Below, piece after piece: positions 59,126 through 64,000 of a stretch of DNA of 64,000 nucleotides. A program made the position numbers and the translations under genes. Position 1 is the stretch's first letter, and the number at the start of each line of letters is the position of its first letter. The DNA lies in NCBI RefSeq assembly GCF_008629675.1, contig NZ_VWOX01000003.1:496001-560000 (forward strand). The letters are read 5' to 3'. The stretch is from Roseiconus nitratireducens (GTDB lineage: Bacteria > Planctomycetota > Planctomycetia > Pirellulales > Pirellulaceae). The notes beneath the pieces were generated by a model, which worked only from the letters and a program-made list of their open reading frames with translations, had not been told where the DNA came from and did no database searches.

Positions 59126-60622
59126 ATGGGGCAATTCCATTTCGCTGTCCCATCCGAATCGACCCAGCTGTTGAAACAAACGCTGTGGAAGGATGCCTAC
59201 ATCTGTGGAATCGAGGGCGTGCCGTGGGAATGCAAGAACACGGTTTCCAAAGGCGTGCTGTCGATCGCTCGGCCGGTTCAAACATCGGGCAAGCTGTACC
59301 TGACGTGCCCCACCAAGGGCCTGGGCTATCGCACCTTGTCCACCTGTTCGCTGATGCCCACTGAGACTCCGCATCCGCTGTTTTTGGAACTGGCTCGGGG
59401 AAGTTGTTACCGGGCCCGGGTGCAGTCGAGCAATTGGCAGCGTGCCGGATTGGCGCTCTCGGATCGATTTGACGAACTGCTTCAGCGTGGCACCTCGCAA
59501 TTTCTGGATGCCAGCGAAGCACGCGATGATCCGGACCGCTGCGCCCAATCCGCCCTGCAAGCGATCGCGACGCTGGAACAGGCGATCGCGGATTTGGGTG
59601 AATCGTTCGCAGCCCAATCGATCGCTTACCGGATTCAACGCGAACCGCAGATCGGCACGCTGCTGGCTGGCAGCCTGGTCCCGCCGGCGCCGACCCGATC
59701 GATGCTCAGCTCACGTTTTGAGTCGGCCTTCAACGCCGCCGCCGTGCGGGCCAACTGGGGACACATCGAATCCGATGCCGGACGGTTTGACTTTGACACG
59801 TGTGACCGATCGATCCACTGGTGCGCTGAGCGGGGTTTGCGAGTGATCGCCGGACCGCTGATCGATTTTCGCGCCAAGATGATGCCACCGTGGATGTACC
59901 TGATCGAAGACAATTTCGAATCGTTTGTCCAATCAGCCACGCAGTATGTGGAGCGAACGGTGCAGCGTTATCGCGGTTCGATCCACCTGTGGAATTGCGT
60001 CTCCGGACTGAACACGCCCGGCCCCATCAAAATGGATGACGAACAGGTCATGCGGTTGGCCGTCGCGGTGTTGCAAACGGTTCGCCGCGCCGATCCGAAC
60101 ACGCCGGCCATCGTGTCCTTTGATCAGCCGTTTGGTGAATACCTGGCCCGATACCGGGACGCGATTTCACCGCTGCACTTCGCCGACGCGCTGGCCCGCA
60201 GCGGACTGGGAATGGCCGGCGTCGGACTGGACGTTCGGCTGAACTACACCAGCGACGCGACGCTGCCGCGATCCTCGGTCGACTTCGGACAGATGATCGA
60301 TCGCTGGGGAACGTTGGGGCTTCCCATGCTGGTCCAGTTGACCGTCCCTGGTGGCAGCGGCGAGGATGAAAAGGCGTTGGTGCGAGACAAAACACTGACC
60401 GCCAGTGAGAACAAACAAGAGATGTCCGCCAATCAACTTCGCATCGCCGGACCGCTGATCCGCACGCTGCTGGCCAAGCACATGGTTCACGGAATCGTCT
60501 GGGACGGCTGGGCGGACAACGAACCGCACGTCCAAAGCCACTCGGGTGTGATTGACGCGGTCGGAACGCCCCGCCCGCTGTTGGACTACCTTGAACGACT
60601 TCGCAAAGATTTCTTGACCTGA
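59126..60622 (+). CDS. GH10-fold protein lacking catalytic glutamates
   Basis: A 498-residue protein. The first ~180 residues are an unrecognised mixed domain; residues 190-490 follow the (beta/alpha)8 pattern of GH10 xylanases (FNAAAVRANWGHIESDAGRF, then CAERGLRVIAG, RYRGSIHLWNCVSGLN). In active GH10 enzymes the acid/base Glu lies in a WDVVNE-like motif, here WNCVSGLN (289-296), and the nucleophile in a TELD-like motif, here LVQLTV (402-407); both Glu are absent. It may bind glycans without cleaving them. There is no signal peptide. It is first of three same-strand genes with an SMP-30 lactonase 43 bp downstream. Confidence 0.78.
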   Translation: MGQFHFAVPSESTQLLKQTLWKDAYICGIEGVPWECKNTVSKGVLSIARPVQTSGKLYLTCPTKGLGYRTLSTCSLMPTETPHPLFLELARGSCYRARVQSSNWQRAGLALSDRFDELLQRGTSQFLDASEARDDPDRCAQSALQAIATLEQAIADLGESFAAQSIAYRIQREPQIGTLLAGSLVPPAPTRSMLSSRFESAFNAAAVRANWGHIESDAGRFDFDTCDRSIHWCAERGLRVIAGPLIDFRAKMMPPWMYLIEDNFESFVQSATQYVERTVQRYRGSIHLWNCVSGLNTPGPIKMDDEQVMRLAVAVLQTVRRADPNTPAIVSFDQPFGEYLARYRDAISPLHFADALARSGLGMAGVGLDVRLNYTSDATLPRSSVDFGQMIDRWGTLGLPMLVQLTVPGGSGEDEKALVRDKTLTASENKQEMSANQLRIAGPLIRTLLAKHMVHGIVWDGWADNEPHVQSHSGVIDAVGTPRPLLDYLERLRKDFLT

Positions 60623-60665
60623 CCCGTCCTCCCACGCCCCCGTTTCCACCAAGGAGATCTCCATC

Positions 60666-61676
60666 ATGCGATGTTTCATCACCCAGCATCTCAACGCGTC
60701 CGGTCCACAGGGCAGTGTTCCGCAGAGCAGTGTTCGACAGCTTAGCCGCATGCTCGCCGCGTCCCTGTTGGCGGGAAGCCTGGTCGCGGGAAGCCTGGTC
60801 GGGGGCCCGGCGATGCGGGCGACCGCCCAGGACGCGCCATCCAGCATTCAGCCGACCGGCAAGGTCGAACTGGTCCAGGACGGATTCGAGTTCACTGAGG
60901 GTCCCGCGTGGGATGAAGTCAACAAGACGCTGTATTTCTCCGACATTCCGGCCAACAAAATTCATCGCCTGGCAGCCGACGGTTCGTTGACAACCTTCAC
61001 CGACCAATCCAATCACAACAACGGCATCTTGATCACTACCGACGGCCGCATCCTGGGCTGCCAAATGGATGGCCAAGTGGCGATTTATGATGCGAAGACG
61101 GGATCGTCGACGACCGTGGCGGGAACGTACGAGGGCAAACGGTTCAACGCACCCAATGATTTGGTGGCCGACTCGGAAGGCGGCATTTACTTCACCGATC
61201 CGCTGTTCCGCGCCCCGCAACCGCTGCCGCAGGACGTTCAAGCCTGCTACTACGTTTCGCGCGACGGAGATGTCCGGCGCGTCACAGAGGGGCTGCCGGC
61301 GCCCAACGGCATCGGCCTGTCACCCGACGGCAAGCACCTTTACGTTTGCCCCAGCCAACAAGCCGAAATGTTGGTCTACGACGTGTCGCAACCAGGTCGG
61401 CTGTCCGAGCCGAAAACGTTTTGCACCCTGGCGCAACCCGACGGCAAAACCAACACGGGTGCCGACGGCATCACGTTGGACGAAAAAGGAAACGTGTACA
61501 TCACCAGCAACCTTGGCGTCCAAATCTTTTCACCGGCGGGTGAACCGCTGGGCCTGGTTTCCTTTCCGCAACAACCGGCCAACGTTTGCTTTGGCGGTCC
61601 GGAATGGAAAACGATGTACGTGACCGCACGGACCGCCGTCTACCGCGTCGAAATGCCGATCGCCGGTCTGCACTAG
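60666..61676 (+). CDS. exported SMP-30/gluconolactonase-family protein
   Basis: A 336-residue six-bladed beta-propeller. FEFTEGPAWDEVNKTLYFSD gives the first metal-ligand Glu; NAPNDLVADSEGGIYFTDP supplies Asn and Asp ligands; GLPAPNGIGLSPDGKHLYVC completes the calcium site. It should hydrolyse a sugar lactone. AAGGAGAT precedes the ATG. The N-terminus carries short internal duplications (AGSLVAGSLV and a GS-V-QSSV repeat) leading into a likely signal peptide. It is followed 91 bp later by a DapA-family aldolase gene, suggesting sugar-acid catabolism. Confidence 0.88.
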   Translation: MRCFITQHLNASGPQGSVPQSSVRQLSRMLAASLLAGSLVAGSLVGGPAMRATAQDAPSSIQPTGKVELVQDGFEFTEGPAWDEVNKTLYFSDIPANKIHRLAADGSLTTFTDQSNHNNGILITTDGRILGCQMDGQVAIYDAKTGSSTTVAGTYEGKRFNAPNDLVADSEGGIYFTDPLFRAPQPLPQDVQACYYVSRDGDVRRVTEGLPAPNGIGLSPDGKHLYVCPSQQAEMLVYDVSQPGRLSEPKTFCTLAQPDGKTNTGADGITLDEKGNVYITSNLGVQIFSPAGEPLGLVSFPQQPANVCFGGPEWKTMYVTARTAVYRVEMPIAGLH

Positions 61677-61767
61677 CGATCCCGTTTCGGCATACCTGTC
61701 AGCCGATTGCCTTTCTTCACTCCTGGCGACCGCTCGGCGGTCGCCACACGCCCGCACGATCACCACC

Positions 61768-62682
61768 ATGCTCACCACGCCATTTGACCCCGCCCACCTG
61801 TCCGAAAGTGTGTTCGCCGTTCCGCCGCTGGCGCGCAACGAGGTCGGACAAGTCTGCGCCGTCGAGAACCAGAAGATCATTCAGTTTCTGGAAGCCGGCG
61901 GAGTCCGGTCGCTGCTGTACGGTGGCAACGCGGTGTTCTATCACATGAAACCGTCGGAATACGCCGCCACGTTGCGGCTGCTGGCCGATGCAAGCTCCGA
62001 CCAGACCACGGTAGTTCCGTCGATCGGACCGTCCTATGGCCTTGCGGCCGACCAGGTGGAGATGCTCCGCGGGTTTGACTTTCCCACGGCGATGCTGCTG
62101 CCCTCTCGAGACGTCGTCGATCCGCAAGGGATCGCCAGCGGGATCCGCCGATTGGCCGAACGCTTGGGCAAGCCCTTGGTGGTGTACCTGAAATTCGATC
62201 GCTGGCTGGAACCGTCCCTGATCGAAGCGTTGCACCGTGACGGGGCGATTTCCTGGATCAAGTACGCGGTCGTTTTGGATGACCCCAGCCAGGACGATTA
62301 TCTGCGGGAAGTGCTGGACGTGTTTCCCTCCGAGCGGGTGGTCAGCGGGATCGGTGAACAGCCGGCAATTGTCCACTTGCGTGACTTCGGCGTGGAAGGA
62401 TTCACCAGCGGGTGTGTCTGCGTGGCGCCCGAACGCAGCATGGCAATGCTGCGTGCCATTCAAGACGGCGACTTCGACACCGCGGAATCCATCCGCCAAT
62501 GGTTCCAACCCTTGGAAGATCTGCGAAACCACTACAGCCCGATCCGAGTCTTGCACCACGCGGTCCAGGAGGCCGACATCGCGACGACCGGTCCGATCCT
62601 GCCGATGTTGAGTGACTTGGACGAGGAAGTGGTCGGCCAGATTCGGAACGTGGTTCAATCGATGCGGTCACATCAGGCGTGA
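61768..62682 (+). CDS. DapA-family (dihydrodipicolinate synthase-like) aldolase/lyase
   Basis: A 304-residue TIM-barrel protein of the class I aldolase DHDPS family. The Schiff-base Lys is likely Lys165 (AISWIKYAV), and Tyr140 stands where the family's conserved Tyr is expected, though the TTGE-like substrate motif is replaced by GGNAVFYH at 52-59. It is therefore more likely a 2-keto-3-deoxy sugar-acid or related aldolase than true DapA. With the lactonase upstream it may act on keto-deoxy sugar acids. No clear Shine-Dalgarno is seen. Confidence 0.83.
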   Translation: MLTTPFDPAHLSESVFAVPPLARNEVGQVCAVENQKIIQFLEAGGVRSLLYGGNAVFYHMKPSEYAATLRLLADASSDQTTVVPSIGPSYGLAADQVEMLRGFDFPTAMLLPSRDVVDPQGIASGIRRLAERLGKPLVVYLKFDRWLEPSLIEALHRDGAISWIKYAVVLDDPSQDDYLREVLDVFPSERVVSGIGEQPAIVHLRDFGVEGFTSGCVCVAPERSMAMLRAIQDGDFDTAESIRQWFQPLEDLRNHYSPIRVLHHAVQEADIATTGPILPMLSDLDEEVVGQIRNVVQSMRSHQA

Positions 62683-62717
62683 CGCAACCGGCATCCATGA
62701 CCATCAAGCATCGACCA

Positions 62718-63116
62718 TCAATCATCGATGGTGGCGGTGGCCATGGCGTGGGTGCGACTGATGTGCACGATTGCGGCGATGGCGGTGATCTGGATCACGG
62801 CAATCATCAGCGGTGGCGTGGTGCGAAGCTTCAAGAAGCAGCGACGAATCCAACTGGGCTCCAGACGCTGCTGACGCTCCATCCAGGATTCGATCGATTG
62901 CGGTCGACTGTTTGGCGGGGCGGTCCACAACGATGCGTCTTCCCAGCCGTACTTCGTGCGACGCAGACCAGATGGAATCGCGGCATCCGAATCGGACGTC
63001 GTGACGAATCGGCCTCGTTCGTTTTCGAAGCGTTCCGGCGGGGAACAACCGGCAGCCGCCAGCAGACATACCAGTCCAACGGCCCACGCAGCGCGGAAGA
63101 TGCAATGTGGATTCAT
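62718..63116 (-). CDS. small lipoprotein with C-terminal membrane helix
   Basis: A 132-residue protein: MNPHCIFRAAWAVGLVCLLA leads to lipobox AAAGC. The mature part is short and polar (RFENERGRFVTTSDSDAAIP), then a likely transmembrane helix TPPLMIAVIQITAIAAIVHI near residues 100-120. I recognise no family. Start ATG 63116 is set by the signal; the frame to 63197 lacks one. Confidence 0.55.
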   Translation of the reverse strand: MNPHCIFRAAWAVGLVCLLAAAGCSPPERFENERGRFVTTSDSDAAIPSGLRRTKYGWEDASLWTAPPNSRPQSIESWMERQQRLEPSWIRRCFLKLRTTPPLMIAVIQITAIAAIVHISRTHAMATATIDD

Positions 63117-63421
63117 GCCGGGGACGAATTGCACATCGCGTACCCGGAGGACCAGCGATACCGCAAACGAAGTTGCAACCTCGCTGGTGCGATGCACCTA
63201 AAACCAGTCCCCGAACCCGGAAAAAGAGCAGTTCGATTGCCCTCATCGGCCTTCGCCAAGGCCGCACCCCCGAACAGGAAAAATCCGAACGACCGGTTTC
63301 ACCACGGGTCAAGTTGCCTTTTTGCAACACGCGACCGCATCCGACGTTGCCGTTTGTCAACGTCGACGGCCACAGCCATCGGGCCCCACCCGGGACACCC
63401 TTCGCCTGTCCGGCTGCCGTC
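63117..63421. other. intergenic region with two small inverted repeats
   Basis: Between two minus-strand genes. Contains GTTGC-CTTTTT-GCAAC (63313-63328) and GACGTTG-8 nt-CAACGTC (63343-63364). Neither has a following T-run on the minus strand, so termination is uncertain. Confidence 0.4.
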
Positions 63422-64000
63422 TCAGCGTGCTTCGGCCGCAGCCAGTTGAACGCCTTCCGGCTGCGACGACCGTGGCTGACGCGCTTCATCGATCAAAGAC
63501 GTCAGGAAGTCCCGGGATTGCACGTAGTCCTCCGGTTCATACTGGTGCATCCTGGATCTCAGTTCCTGTTTGACCCGCGCGATCCAGTCTCGCATGGGAA
63601 GGAAATGATCCGGATTGATCTGTCCGTGCACCTGGCGTTGGTAGAACACCTCGTCAATCGGCTGTCGAGCCTTGGCGAAGTGGCTCGTCTGCAGCAGCAG
63701 CGGCCAACGCACCTGACCGGTGGCCGGATCGACCGGCCGCTCGATGACCGGCGGATCGAAGCGATGAGCCGCCAATTTGGCTTCGCGAATCAGCCGGCCG
63801 CGTTCATGCAGATGGCCAAATCGGTAGTCGCGATTGATGCGTTTCTTTTCCATCCGGGTCAGTTGATACTGCACACTGTTTTCCATGACCTCGCGGTCGG
63901 CATAGGCATGCTGAATCCGTGCCTGGCCGTACTCCGTCTGGGCTTGCGCGTTCAGCAGGTTCGCCGATGCGAGCGCTCGGACCCACGTGGCGGCCGCGTA
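63422..64000 (-). CDS. hypothetical protein, partial (N-terminus beyond window)
   Basis: The C-terminal ~192 residues of a protein whose start lies to the right of the window; the frame is open and protein-like to the edge (ASANLLNAQAQTEYGQARIQ). Mostly helical and charged, it reads HAYADREVMENSVQYQLTRM, then RWPLLLQTSHFAKARQPIDE. I recognise no enzyme motif; similar proteins occur in planctomycetes as exported hypotheticals. An internal ATG at 63886 is unlikely to be the true start. Confidence 0.7.
   Translation of the reverse strand, partial: YAAATWVRALASANLLNAQAQTEYGQARIQHAYADREVMENSVQYQLTRMEKKRINRDYRFGHLHERGRLIREAKLAAHRFDPPVIERPVDPATGQVRWPLLLQTSHFAKARQPIDEVFYQRQVHGQINPDHFLPMRDWIARVKQELRSRMHQYEPEDYVQSRDFLTSLIDEARQPRSSQPEGVQLAAAEAR

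Noticed and set aside
60048..61241. 397-codon minus-strand open frame
   Set aside because: Antisense to the GH10-like and lactonase genes.

Overview
The window looks like a chromosomal stretch of a planctomycete, most likely Pirellulales/Rhodopirellula-like. It is GC-rich, and several genes belong to families typical of that phylum: a DUF1559 pseudopilin-like protein followed by a small lipoprotein, a TIGR03067 protein, a formylglycine sulfatase, a DUF1571 protein, an MJ0042-type zinc-ribbon membrane protein, an SHD1-domain protease and a Tat-exported beta-propeller. Many starts lack a Shine-Dalgarno site. The TonB-dependent receptor, the AsmA-like protein and the Wza-like lipoprotein point to a diderm envelope. 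I place about 47 genes, two of them cut by the window edges. I see no rRNA, tRNA, CRISPR array, IS element or prophage.

Layout. 1-3792 (minus): a DUF2760 protein and two divergent Hsp70-like ATPases, the second cut by the left edge. 4241-8892 (plus): two overlapping exported amidohydrolase genes in which two of the three amidohydrolase domains have lost the HxH metal site. 9049-13721: a non-homologous end-joining locus, with ligD on plus meeting ku and a BRCT-MerR-TPR gene on minus. 14143-15665: DUF1559 protein and lipoprotein. 16210-18972: a large SHD1/trypsin/thioredoxin-like secreted protein. 19329-28297: mixed genes, including a TIGR03067 protein, a sulfatase, a mini zinc ribbon with a methyltransferase, a two-helix K+ channel, a zinc alcohol dehydrogenase, a GGCT-like protein and a cupin. 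28574-33149: an ALO-type oxidase, CsrA with a strong terminator, a nucleoside deaminase, a lone receiver domain and Dps. 33454-41994: envelope genes (AsmA-like, GlpF-like channel, TonB receptor, polysaccharide-export lipoprotein). 42014-47477: PRC-barrel protein, DUF4112 protein, Tat beta-propeller, small hypothetical, dicarboxylate symporter. 48088-51255: an ApgM-like enzyme next to a four-ACT aspartate kinase, probably threonine/lysine biosynthesis. 51489-58818: zinc-ribbon membrane protein, lipoprotein, rpmB, gatC, DUF1571 protein, hemQ, purC. 59126-62682: GH10-fold protein, SMP-30 lactonase and DapA-family aldolase on one strand. 62718-64000: lipoprotein and an edge-cut gene.

The intergenic regions are rich in hairpin-forming dispersed repeats of at least four families. 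The most striking is a composite of four short inverted repeats. It occurs as single copies flanking the DUF1559 operon, as a three-unit tandem array of about 171 bp before apgM, and as a two-and-a-half-unit array of exactly 132 bp before hemQ. The best candidates for undescribed biology are this hairpin cassette and the BRCT-MerR-TPR protein encoded within the NHEJ locus.
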